Assembly (NCBI GenBank): GCA_016200005.1 | Contig: JACQFP010000020.1 | Coordinates: 1-64,000, forward strand | Direction of reading: 5' to 3' | Source of the DNA: Verrucomicrobiota bacterium | GTDB lineage: Bacteria > Verrucomicrobiota > Verrucomicrobiia > Limisphaerales > PALSA-1396 | DNA length: 64,000 bases | Part shown: in pieces, positions 17,686-26,087 of the stretch | Layout of the letters: each line of letters opens with the position of its first letter | Numbering within the stretch: the first letter of the stretch is position 1 | The notes under the pieces: model-generated | What the model saw: only the letters and a program-made list of their open reading frames with translations | Told to the model about the DNA's origin: nothing | The model's database searches: none | Position numbers and translations under genes: made by a program

Positions 17686-18759
17686 CTAATATGCGCCGAC
17701 TGCGGCACCCAGGGCAACGGCCAGTTGCGGCGCCACTTGTTCAGTCTCCGCCATCTGTTGCGGCGGCAGTGAGAGTTTCAAAAAGCTGGTTGGATTCCAG
17801 CCTCTACAGGGAGCCGTCAATTCGGCTTGGAGCGCCCGCACGATGAATTCCGAACGGGCGGAGCCGCCGGAAATAAAAACCTGGCTCACCATTTTGTCCT
17901 GCTGATGTTCAAAAAAGTCAATCGAAGCGCGCAATTCACGTCCGAGCGGCGTCAGCAAGGATTCCAAATTAGATTGGACTTCAGAGGGCATGCCGACCTT
18001 GATGCCCTCGGCTTCGGCATAGCTGATGTTCAGGGACTCTGCCAGGCCACTGGTGAGTTTGTCTCCGCCAATCGCCACGACCCGGCTCAACACGAGGCTG
18101 CCTTCCTGCAGCAGGCAGATGGTGGAGTTCTTGAAGCCGAGGTCCACCAAGGCCACTACTTCGCGCGCGAAAACTTCCGGCATCGCCATTTCAAATGCAT
18201 TCACCGGCCCGATCAATCCGGGGACGATCTGATCAGCCACCAGATTGGCGCCTTTGATGGCAGCTTGCAGGTCTTCAATGAGTTGTTTTTTTGCGCCGCC
18301 CACCAGCACTTTCAGCTTCGCCGGGCCGGGCGCCGTTTTGCCGCCCTCCGGCGGCTTGGATTCTTCGCGGGTCGGCAAGATATGGCAGTCGAATACATGA
18401 CCGGGCAATTCCTGTTGCAAATAGTTCTTGGTATTGATTTTGAGGATCTGACGCATGTCATCCACCGGCAGGTGGGGCATTTCCGCGTGGCGCACGATGG
18501 ATTCGTTCACGCCGATGGCCAGCACGACGAGTTTGGTGTTGGTTTCCAAGGCCTGGCTGACACTCTTCAAGTGTTCGGTCAACAATTCGGCGGAAAGATT
18601 TTTTTCGTAAATGGGAGCGTCCAGCAGGGCGTAGCGCAGTAGCGTAAAAGAGTCTCCTTTGCGCTGAATGTGGACGGCTTTGGTGGTGCGCCCGCCCAAG
18701 TCAATCGCCACTATCTGTTCTCGATTTTTTGCACGGCTGCTGAAAAACGGCAACGCCAT
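17686..18759 (-). CDS. pilM: Type IV pilus actin-like ATPase PilM
   Basis: The 357-residue cytosolic protein has the FtsA/actin-like fold: IVAIDLGGRTTKAVHIQR (phosphate 1), VVALVDLGFKNSTICLLQEG (phosphate 2), and VSQVFISGGSARSEFIVRAL (adenosine motif). PilM recruits PilN at the inner face of the pilus machine. The start at 18759 (MALPFFSSRAKNREQIVAI) gives the family's short leader; the frame could open 12 codons earlier. It is the first gene of pilMNOPQ; the pilB, pilT, pilC and pilin genes are not in this window. Confidence 0.9.
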   Translation of the reverse strand: MALPFFSSRAKNREQIVAIDLGGRTTKAVHIQRKGDSFTLLRYALLDAPIYEKNLSAELLTEHLKSVSQALETNTKLVVLAIGVNESIVRHAEMPHLPVDDMRQILKINTKNYLQQELPGHVFDCHILPTREESKPPEGGKTAPGPAKLKVLVGGAKKQLIEDLQAAIKGANLVADQIVPGLIGPVNAFEMAMPEVFAREVVALVDLGFKNSTICLLQEGSLVLSRVVAIGGDKLTSGLAESLNISYAEAEGIKVGMPSEVQSNLESLLTPLGRELRASIDFFEHQQDKMVSQVFISGGSARSEFIVRALQAELTAPCRGWNPTSFLKLSLPPQQMAETEQVAPQLAVALGAAVGAY

Positions 18760-18913
18760 AAGCGAGTTCGTATACAATTCAAATCTGCTTGGCAAGTAAC
18801 ATTACACGTTTTTTTCAAAACGTTTTTGTCGTAGAAAATGTTCCGGCACCCGGAAATTCGGGCGCGATCGAAAACTGGTGGAGCGACGAACGTGGCTTCG
18901 CCCGCGCCACATT

Positions 18914-19822
18914 TTATTTTCGCGCGTCACTCGCTTCGTTCGCTTCTGCGCCCGCCAGACTGTTCGCCCGTTTTTGCAACTCATCAAGAAAGGCTTGGAT
19001 GACCGGCGTCGCTTTGCCCTGCCACAGAGCGCCCATGACGACCGGCGGAAAGCCTTCCAATGGAAGCGCGCGCACTTGCGGCGAAAGTTTGGCATGCGGC
19101 ACAGCGATCGAAAGCCCAATGCCATAACCGTTGGCTACGTAAGGCTCCACCAGGATCAATGAACCCACTTCAATCCGGGAAAACCAATCAACTTCGAGCC
19201 GGTTCAGGCCCTCCTGAAAGTTTTTCAAGATAGCTTCATTGGCTTGGAGGCAGATGAGCGTTTCCTCGATTCTATCTTGTTGCCACAGTTCTTCAGCGGA
19301 GCGCAGCCGGCTGCTCTTTTGGACCAGCAGCACCAGCGGCAATTTGAGCATTGGCAAAGCGTGGACGCCTGCGGGCGGCTTGCCTTCGATCACCGTCACG
19401 GCCAGATCCAGCTCGCGTTTTTGCACCCAGGCTTCCAGTTGCGGCTGGTAACCGGTGCGCAGCGTCACTTTCAGATTCGGAAATTTCCTTCGCACATTTT
19501 CCAGAGGCGTGGGCAAATGGTCACGCAACACGATCTCCGACGCGCCAATGCGCACGTGTTGCGTCGCGTCGCCGCGCAGTTTGCTGGTCATGCTTTCCAA
19601 ATTGTCGAAAAACGGCTGGATGAATTTGTAGAGTTCGTCGCCGGACGGCGTCAGGGCGAAAGGACGCCGCTGAAACAGGGTGACGCCGAGGAATTCCTCC
19701 AACTGCAAAATTTGTCCGCTGACGGCCGGCTGCTGGATGCCGTAGGGAATTTTGCGCACCGCTTCGCTGATGCCGCCGTGCCGTGCCACATAGTAGAACA
19801 GCTCCAGATGATGGATGTTCAT
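18914..19822 (-). CDS. LysR-family transcriptional regulator
   Basis: The 302-residue protein has the LysR winged helix at residues 1-60 (MNIHHLELFYYVARHGGISE, QQPAVSGQILQLEEFLGVTLFQRRPFALTPSG) and a two-lobed effector domain (VRIGASEIVLRDHLP, GYGIGLSIAVPHAKL). The start at 19822 is set by that HTH. A palindrome at 19840-19864 in the spacer to the divergent glycosidase gene is a likely autoregulatory site. The pilM gene lies 154 bp downstream on the same strand, so co-transcription is possible but not shown. The effector is unknown. Confidence 0.88.
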   Translation of the reverse strand: MNIHHLELFYYVARHGGISEAVRKIPYGIQQPAVSGQILQLEEFLGVTLFQRRPFALTPSGDELYKFIQPFFDNLESMTSKLRGDATQHVRIGASEIVLRDHLPTPLENVRRKFPNLKVTLRTGYQPQLEAWVQKRELDLAVTVIEGKPPAGVHALPMLKLPLVLLVQKSSRLRSAEELWQQDRIEETLICLQANEAILKNFQEGLNRLEVDWFSRIEVGSLILVEPYVANGYGIGLSIAVPHAKLSPQVRALPLEGFPPVVMGALWQGKATPVIQAFLDELQKRANSLAGAEANEASDARK

Positions 19823-19839
19823 TGGTTCAAGTGATGACG

Positions 19840-19864
19840 CGCATGTTTTATCACTTAACATGCG
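19840..19864. promoter_or_regulatory. Candidate LysR-type operator
   Basis: A perfect 8-bp inverted repeat CGCATGTT-N9-AACATGCG lies 17 bp upstream of the lysR start and 150 bp upstream of the divergent glycosidase start. It contains the T-N11-A core expected for LysR-type binding. Confidence 0.55.
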
Positions 19865-20014
19865 TAAGGCAAGCTGAGTTACTGGGCACATCTGGAGCGA
19901 GAACTAATCAAATCCCAGTCGCCAAACTTGTTGCATGCCTTTGATCGTTGCCGGGCAGTTGTTGGATCACGGGCAGGGTTGACAGGTGGATGGTGCATTG
20001 GTTGGATACATCCC

Positions 20015-22492
20015 ATGTCAACTCGAGGCTGTGTGGTCCTGGCGGCAAATGCTGCCCTGCTGGGTCTGCTTTCAATATCTGGGCGCTCCACCGCGGCAGG
20101 ATTTTCCACGGAGTCAGGGAGTCAAACCTCCGCGTCGAAGATTGACATTGTTCTTGACGAAAAAACCGGTGACGCCGAGGAGCGCGTCGCCACGGTTCTT
20201 CACGATCGTATCCTCAAACGGAGCCGGGTTGGCGTGCAAGTAGTGCGCGCGCCGAAGGAGGACGCTGACCTCCGTATTTACCTGGGCCGGGCGGGCGCGG
20301 GTGGATCGTTGGACCAATTGTGCTCAACGCACGGCGTCAGTGTACCGGGGAAGAAGCGTCCGGCACCGGAAGGTATTGCGGTGAAAACCATAATCGTGGG
20401 TCGGGTGCACAGCATCATTGCCGTCGGTGCCGACCAGCGTGGGGTGCTGTATGCGGCGGGTGAAATCCTCCGCCAAATGACTTACGAACCCGCTGCGGTG
20501 AGAGTCGGTGAGATCAACGTCGCTACGCCACCGGCCTATCGATTTCGCGGGTCTTCCGCCAACCAGGGCGGCACCATGATGCAGATCACCGGCGCGCGTT
20601 CCTGGACTCCACAAGAATGGCAGGATTACGTACTGGATCTGGCGCTGTCAGGCGCCAATTGCTTTTATGCGGGCGGTGCGCAGTTCGACTTTGTCAAATC
20701 GTTTGGGATGATGACCGTGACAGGTTGTCGTCCCAACGAGCTTACCGGTTTTCCGAAAGAGTGGCAGGCCACCGAACGTGGCAACTGGGTGTGCCCTTCG
20801 ATACCGGCGGCGCGCAAAGCGTTGCTGGAAAAGTGGGACAAGGATTTTGCGCGGCGACCGGACGACGACGTCTTGCGGTTCTATGCCGGTGATCCCGGAG
20901 GATGCCGTTGTCCTCGTTGTGAGCCGTGGGGGAAGACGTTTGTACTATTATGTGAGGAGGTGGCGAACCTTTGGCTGAAGTACCACCCGAATGGCGTCGT
21001 TCAAATCGCCAATCAGGATCTCAGTAACGCCGGGGATCAGGCGATCTTTGATTATCTAAATGAAAAGCCGAGAAAGTGGCTCGAAGGCATTGCGTACGGA
21101 CCTGGCAGCAGCGCCATGTCCAAATATTTCCGCAATGAGCTGCGGGAAGATCTTTTTGAGTATCCCGGTTCAGGTCCGGTGAATCGGTATTTGGCTGAGA
21201 TACTGAATCAACTTCCCCGCTACCAGCACATCACCCATTATACCGACATCACGCACTGGATCAGCGCGCAATACCAGGTCGCGCATCCGGAACCAAACGT
21301 GGTGAAGATTTATGGCCGCCGCACCTTTCATGCGCGGCCCAGGGCCTTCTACGCAATTTTCCAGGCCATCATGCCCTTTTCCGAGGGCGATATTATTTAT
21401 TCGGAGGGTTACCACGATGAGTTCCATCAGTACCTGTGGAATCGTCTGCTGTGGAATCCCAACCGCACCCTTGAGGATGTAATGGATGAATACTGCCGGC
21501 TGCACTTTGGTCCCGCTGCCGTCGCCGACATGCGCGGGGCGCTTTTCCAACTCGAACAAAACCTCGAATTGCCGCTGGAGGCCAACGAGGGAATTGATCG
21601 GTACTATTCTTTGGTCAAACAGGCCGGATCGAAGATCCCCGGGAATCTGATGCAGATCGATCATCGCTGGCGTTTGCACATGCAGAAAGCCGCGTTGGAC
21701 AAGTATTTTCAGTTGAAGCTGCGCGCCGAGCAAAATCAGAAGGAGAAGCTGACCCGTGCGCTGGCTTCTTCCCAGGAGACTGACGCCAGGATTGCAGCCG
21801 CCAAGGCAGTATTGGGTCAACCGCTCGAAACGCCGGCCATGGTCGCCCTCCGCGAGGAAGCTGGTAAGCTCGGCGAAGAAAGCAACCAGAACTTCGGTGT
21901 CCGGAACGTTGGTTACTTCTCGATGCAGAAACCTTTGACCGACCTTGCGTGGAGCGCGAAACAGGTGGAGCGCGCCGCGGCCGCGCCGGAGGCCCAACGC
22001 GCCGCCATTCTGGAAAGTCTGATCGGCTACGAGTCGGTTGGGGCGGGCAGCTTTTATGATGACGCCGGTAATCCGGCGCGGCAGCCGCATTTGACCAAGG
22101 GCGCATCGTTTGATGGGAGCGCCATGTTGGATCCGAACAATCGTCCCAGCCAAAACACCCTGGCCTACAACCTGGAGGAACCCATCGGCGTGGTGTTCCG
22201 CTATACCGGTCTGGATTCCGCAGCTTCGTACAAGGTGCGGGTGACACTTGTGACGCTGCGTGTCCCCAGAGGGCTGACGAATATTCCGACCTCCCCGCGC
22301 CGGGTTGAAAACATCCTCGCCAACGGTCAATACATCGCCAAAGACATCGAGTTGCCCGAATATACGGCCAAACAATTCGAATACGATATTCCCAGGAAGT
22401 TGATCGAAGGCGGCATTCTGGAACTGGCCTTCGAGCGCGGACAAGGCTCGATGGGCACTGCCGTGTCAGAAGTGTGGTTGCTCAAGCAGTAG
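20015..22492 (+). CDS. Secreted DUF4838-like glycosidase
   Basis: The 825-residue protein begins with a signal-like segment (MSTRGCVVLAANAALLGLLS). Residues ~40-160 look like the non-catalytic alpha/beta domain that precedes GH20/GH67-type catalytic domains (IVLDEKTGDAEERVATVL, ADQRGVLYAAGEILRQM). The central barrel contains FYAGDPGGCRCPRCEPWGKT, a Cys-rich loop of the DUF4838 family, and IIYSEGYHDEFHQYLWNRLLWNPNRT. The C-terminal ~200 residues resemble a carbohydrate-binding jelly roll (PIGVVFRYTGLDSAASYKVRV). A polysaccharide hydrolase is likely, but the linkage is unknown. It is divergent from the LysR gene, which may control it. Confidence 0.65.
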   Translation: MSTRGCVVLAANAALLGLLSISGRSTAAGFSTESGSQTSASKIDIVLDEKTGDAEERVATVLHDRILKRSRVGVQVVRAPKEDADLRIYLGRAGAGGSLDQLCSTHGVSVPGKKRPAPEGIAVKTIIVGRVHSIIAVGADQRGVLYAAGEILRQMTYEPAAVRVGEINVATPPAYRFRGSSANQGGTMMQITGARSWTPQEWQDYVLDLALSGANCFYAGGAQFDFVKSFGMMTVTGCRPNELTGFPKEWQATERGNWVCPSIPAARKALLEKWDKDFARRPDDDVLRFYAGDPGGCRCPRCEPWGKTFVLLCEEVANLWLKYHPNGVVQIANQDLSNAGDQAIFDYLNEKPRKWLEGIAYGPGSSAMSKYFRNELREDLFEYPGSGPVNRYLAEILNQLPRYQHITHYTDITHWISAQYQVAHPEPNVVKIYGRRTFHARPRAFYAIFQAIMPFSEGDIIYSEGYHDEFHQYLWNRLLWNPNRTLEDVMDEYCRLHFGPAAVADMRGALFQLEQNLELPLEANEGIDRYYSLVKQAGSKIPGNLMQIDHRWRLHMQKAALDKYFQLKLRAEQNQKEKLTRALASSQETDARIAAAKAVLGQPLETPAMVALREEAGKLGEESNQNFGVRNVGYFSMQKPLTDLAWSAKQVERAAAAPEAQRAAILESLIGYESVGAGSFYDDAGNPARQPHLTKGASFDGSAMLDPNNRPSQNTLAYNLEEPIGVVFRYTGLDSAASYKVRVTLVTLRVPRGLTNIPTSPRRVENILANGQYIAKDIELPEYTAKQFEYDIPRKLIEGGILELAFERGQGSMGTAVSEVWLLKQ

Positions 22493-22501
22493 GCGTGACC
22501 C

Positions 22502-22535
22502 GGTAGTGGCACAGTTTGAAGTCTTACGACTCGCC
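22502..22535 (+). repeat. Dispersed ~34-bp repeat, copy 1
   Basis: This is one of three copies, same orientation, of a segment around CAGTTTGAAGTYTTACGRCT. The others are at 24094-24131 and 25822-25854. It begins 10 bp after the stop of the DUF4838-like gene. Confidence 0.75.
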
Positions 22536-22548
22536 ATGCGCCCCGGTC

Positions 22549-24003
22549 TCAGGTCACCGTCTTGCCCAGCGGAGTCCGACTGATCTTGCCGGGTGTAAGG
22601 TCGTTGCTGATGCGGAACACGGCGGCGTCCACCATCCGTTTCATTTCGATGTCCACCATCAACGTCTCGTTTGGCCGCAACGCGCGTTCGAGGGCATCGA
22701 GGTCTGACTTGAAATTCAGCGTGCGGTAGAAAGCCAGGGCATCCGGGGATTCCTTCGGACGCGCCTCGATGCGGAAACCGAACTTACCTTGAAGTTTGGG
22801 CTGGCGCAGTTCGCGATCTATCACGTCCCAGTTCAAATAATATGTCAGTTTGCCGGGATCGCGCCGGTTGCGCTGGCGGTCCACGAAGAACCCTTTCGGC
22901 AATTCCTGTTCGCTGTAGCGCGGGCCGGCGGTCAGGTATAAATCGTAATCGGACAGCGTCTGGCCGCGATCATCCCGCAACCGGACGATCACCTGGGCGC
23001 AGTGGTCGTTTGGAAATTCGCGCGTCCAGAACAACGTCTTGTGTTCCTCGACGCGTTCGGCCTGCTGGGTTTGTTCCGTCAATTGCGCCAGATTACTCGC
23101 GACCTTGGCGTAGTTTGCCGGCGTCGTCACCCGCAGGCATTGGACAACCCACTGCGCCGTTGGATGGTCGCGGGAAATGCCGCGTTCCTTTGCCACTTTC
23201 GCCGGGCGCAAGCCGTCCGACGACACGCTGCGGATGATGCCGATGTCGTCGCCCGAATGGGCCAGTTTCGGCAGGATGCCGAAGGCCGTGGGCTTGGAGC
23301 GCCAGACGCGCTTGGGCTTGAGGTCGCCGGCCTCATCCTGGACGAGTTCGAGCAGGCTGTAATTGAGATTCGCGGCGGCAACGCGCACCACTCCGTCCGA
23401 ACCCATTTCATCTGTGTAGCTGTTCAATACGTCGTAGAAGCTGCGGTCAATAGTCTGTCCGACGAGCACGAAGGGGAAAAGCCCGTTCCCGACGCAGTCA
23501 TAATCGAGCCAGGTTTCGTTCAACGTCCAGGCCGCTCCGCTGCCCAATTCAAGCCAGTCGAGCACGCGCTCGCCCGGCTCGGCGCCCTCGACGAAGAACT
23601 TCATGCGCGACAGCCGGCTCTTGCCGAGTTGCGCCAACGCCGAGCCGTGATTGGCCGGGGCCAGCATGACAAGGTGGCTGAGCGGACAGTCGCCAAGCGA
23701 CTTGCGGTAATACAAATCAATCCAGTTGCGGATGACCGGTCCGCCGGTCGAGTGGGTGATGCAAGCCAGGCGTTCGCCGGATTTGAGTTTCTTGCCGAGT
23801 TGGTCGCGGATGGCCTGCTCGAACGCCCGCGAAATGTCGTCCAGCGTGACCGTGTCGTCGAAGCTGATGTAGCGGCCGAGGTACACGTTGGACACCGTGA
23901 AAGGTTTTCCGTCCGGGCCGGTTTGCGAGGCGAGGTAGCGGGGCAGGCCGCCGTAGGTGCCGGTGTCGCGCACGCTCCAGCCGTGAACAAATATGACAAT
24001 CAT
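22549..24003 (-). CDS. Alpha/beta-hydrolase, phospholipase/lipase-like
   Basis: The 484-residue protein begins MIVIFVHGWSV, the oxyanion HG motif at the start of the fold, so the start at 24003 is preferred over the frame that stays open further upstream. The nucleophile elbow is ITHSTGGPVI (Ser in THSTGG). LVMLAPANHGSALAQLGKS and a later GSDGVVRVAAANLNY (an Asp region typical of phosphatidylcholine-sterol acyltransferase-like hydrolases) follow. The C-terminal ~150 residues have a beta-sandwich look (AQVIVRLRDDRGQTLSDYDL). No signal peptide is visible, so a cytosolic or non-classically located enzyme is likely. The substrate is not known. Confidence 0.75.
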   Translation of the reverse strand: MIVIFVHGWSVRDTGTYGGLPRYLASQTGPDGKPFTVSNVYLGRYISFDDTVTLDDISRAFEQAIRDQLGKKLKSGERLACITHSTGGPVIRNWIDLYYRKSLGDCPLSHLVMLAPANHGSALAQLGKSRLSRMKFFVEGAEPGERVLDWLELGSGAAWTLNETWLDYDCVGNGLFPFVLVGQTIDRSFYDVLNSYTDEMGSDGVVRVAAANLNYSLLELVQDEAGDLKPKRVWRSKPTAFGILPKLAHSGDDIGIIRSVSSDGLRPAKVAKERGISRDHPTAQWVVQCLRVTTPANYAKVASNLAQLTEQTQQAERVEEHKTLFWTREFPNDHCAQVIVRLRDDRGQTLSDYDLYLTAGPRYSEQELPKGFFVDRQRNRRDPGKLTYYLNWDVIDRELRQPKLQGKFGFRIEARPKESPDALAFYRTLNFKSDLDALERALRPNETLMVDIEMKRMVDAAVFRISNDLTPGKISRTPLGKTVT

Positions 24004-24093
24004 AATGCGGAAAGGATTAGTTTCTACCGCTTGGAACTTCGACGGAAGAAAACTCTTCCGACGAACTTTGTAAAGGTGTTTGTTCCTGGGGAT

Positions 24094-24131
24094 AATTGGT
24101 AGCGGTGCAGTTTGAAGTTTTACGACTCGCC
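24094..24131 (+). repeat. Dispersed ~34-bp repeat, copy 2
   Basis: Second copy, sharing CAGTTTGAAGTTTTACGACT and the following CGCC with copy 1. It lies upstream of the minus-strand hydrolase. Confidence 0.75.
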
Positions 24132-24270
24132 CGATGGCCGTGTGCAAGCACCAGCCGGGAAGACCGGATTCACTTTCAATCAATCGCCAGCCGTAGTCGG
24201 GAAATCGCCGCTAACATCCGGCAACCTGACCAGTCTGGTCATCGAGCTCAAGCCGCAAACCCGAAGGTGA
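24118..24270 (+). pseudogene. Possible coding remnant between hydrolase and glycosidase genes
   Basis: A short open frame reads FYDSPDGRVQAPAGKTGFTF, then NQSPAVVGKSPL, then LTSLVIELKPQTRR and a stop. It has protein-like composition but no start, and its upstream frame is closed by a TGA inside the 34-bp repeat. It may be the 3' end of a lost secreted protein. The rest of the 458-bp gap (to 24461) shows nothing else recognisable. Confidence 0.3.
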
Positions 24271-24461
24271 ACCGCGCGAGCGGGAAAGTCCCGTTGGGTC
24301 AATAGAGTTGAGGGGCAACGACGCCGCATCCTGATCCGCGCCGCGGATAAACCATGAGCAATCTGTTCAATGCCCAGGACCCATTCATAAGTCCACGCAC
24401 CGCCGCAGGAAGCGGCGACGGCTGAGTGAGGTGTCGTTGAGTTTCATGTTTCGATGTGGAT

Positions 24462-25745
24462 TCATTCGGAGACCCTGAAGAGCCGGCCATCACCTGGCGC
24501 GAGCTTGACCTCGACGACGCGCTTTCGGTTGAGCGTCCTGCCCCGAGTCCACTGGCCGGTCTGGCGATCAAGCTCCTGCAATTTCCGTCCCGGAATCATC
24601 ACCGTGACCGTGGCCGTCTGCGCCTGCCGATAATCGCGGTTGACGATCATGAATGACGAGGGCCGCCCGTTCTTGCCAAACACGCCGACTACGAACTCAC
24701 CTTTGCCCGCGATCTGCACCGAGCCGGGCTTGGGCAGCGCCTCGGCACCGTAGGGCAGCGGGGCGGTGTGGTATGCGCCCAACGACTCCAGTTCCATCAG
24801 CGCTGGTCCGAACTTGGCGATCTCTTTGTTCAGGGCGACCACGGGTTGCAGCAACGGCGCAGGCTGGCCATCTTGATAAAGCCCGTTGTAAGCCTTCGGC
24901 CCCCAGTAGGTGAAATAGCTGATGCCCCGTCCGCCGTAGGCCATCGTCGTAAACACCAGCCAGCGCATTGCATCGGCGTTTGGCAACCGCCACGATTTCT
25001 CGATGGTGTCCGCCTGAATGATGTTTAGAAACGGCTTGCCGGCTTCGAGTGCGGCGAGACGGATCAAGCCGAGGTTGAGAAAATACTCCTTGCCGTCCGA
25101 TGCTTTGAAGAAGTGATAGTGGTCATAGCTGATCAAATCCGGTTTGACGATTTCCACGAACTGCTTGAGATGCTCGCGATAACGCAACACGATCTTGTCG
25201 CTCGCGTTCACGCCGGTGAAACCGGTCGGATACCCAACACGCGCCCGCTCGGCCTTCTCGGCGCTGACGCCGAGTTGCTGCTCGTTGGCGTAAGTGGGAA
25301 ACAGGTTGATGTAAGCGAGATGCTGCGGATCGCGTTCGCGCAAGTACGCGACCAGCCTGCCCAACCCGGCAAACGCGCCAGCGCCGGGTTCGTCGGTGAG
25401 GAAATACGCTTCGAGCGCCGGATGATTTTTCACGCGCTCAATGAGCGCATCGAGTTCTGTGCGCTTGGCGGCGTCATTCAGTACGTCGGGTTGCAACAGG
25501 CCGCTCTGAAGCATCGCGCGCAAGTGGTGTCGTGCGGCGATGTCCAGGCCCTCGGGCGGAGTCCAGGTCAGATTGAAACCCTCAGCCGCCACTCGCGCCA
25601 GCGCCTCATCCGTGGCGGGCGGCGGACACCAGAAGGTGATGATGAACTGCTTCTGCGTCCAGCGCGTGCCCGTGGCCGGTGGTTCACCACGAACGGCTGG
25701 ACCTGCGATTGTCAGCAGGAGCGCCATGAGTATCAAATGCTTCAT
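24462..25745 (-). CDS. Secreted TIM-barrel glycosidase-like protein
   Basis: A 427-residue protein with a signal peptide (MKHLILMALLLTIAGPAVRG). The body has TIM-barrel glycosidase features: FIITFWCPPPATDEALARVA, ALEAYFLTDEPGAGAFAGLG with a DEP motif on a strand end, PDLISYDHYHFF, and MAYGGRGISYFTYWGP. The DEP and later Glu/Tyr positions are typical of GH42/GH5-like enzymes. The C-terminal ~90 residues are a small beta-sandwich (SSFMIVNRDYRQAQTATVTV). Its substrate is unknown. It belongs to the same degradation block as the neighbouring glycosidase and ceramidase-like genes. Confidence 0.7.
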   Translation of the reverse strand: MKHLILMALLLTIAGPAVRGEPPATGTRWTQKQFIITFWCPPPATDEALARVAAEGFNLTWTPPEGLDIAARHHLRAMLQSGLLQPDVLNDAAKRTELDALIERVKNHPALEAYFLTDEPGAGAFAGLGRLVAYLRERDPQHLAYINLFPTYANEQQLGVSAEKAERARVGYPTGFTGVNASDKIVLRYREHLKQFVEIVKPDLISYDHYHFFKASDGKEYFLNLGLIRLAALEAGKPFLNIIQADTIEKSWRLPNADAMRWLVFTTMAYGGRGISYFTYWGPKAYNGLYQDGQPAPLLQPVVALNKEIAKFGPALMELESLGAYHTAPLPYGAEALPKPGSVQIAGKGEFVVGVFGKNGRPSSFMIVNRDYRQAQTATVTVMIPGRKLQELDRQTGQWTRGRTLNRKRVVEVKLAPGDGRLFRVSE

Positions 25746-26087
25746 AAGCAGAATGGGTTGACTGCCTCCCGGACTCTACAAGGATCCGACCGCGTGGCAT
25801 AGGAAGAACCTCTCAAAAAATGGGCAGTGGTGCAGTTTGAAGTTTTACGGCTCCGCCGTCTCCTTGCCCTCCATGATCGCTTTGCAACTTGTCGTGATGG
25901 TATCACCGTGGTCACCAACCTGAGTGCCAAGCTCCGTCCGCTCCCAAGTCAGCGTCTGGGCGATGCGTCGCCGAGGCTGTGGAGATTTTGTCGGGGCCTT
26001 CCTTGTGACTTGCTCTTCGCACTTTTGGGGGTTAGAAGTTTCTTTGTATCACTAGAAACCAGACATCATAGCGAAAGGACCAACGCC
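25746..26087. other. Intergenic region with repeat copy 3
   Basis: This 342-bp region separates divergent genes and holds the third 34-bp repeat at 25822. A plus-strand reading frame is open through it into the ceramidase-like gene but has no conserved content. AGCGAAAGGA at 26070-26079 is a plausible ribosome-binding site for the start at 26088. Confidence 0.5.
25822..25854 (+). repeat. Dispersed ~34-bp repeat, copy 3
   Basis: Third copy, with GGTGCAGTTTGAAGTTTTAC identical to copy 2 apart from its 5' edge. Spacing between copies is ~1.6 and ~1.7 kb. Confidence 0.75.
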
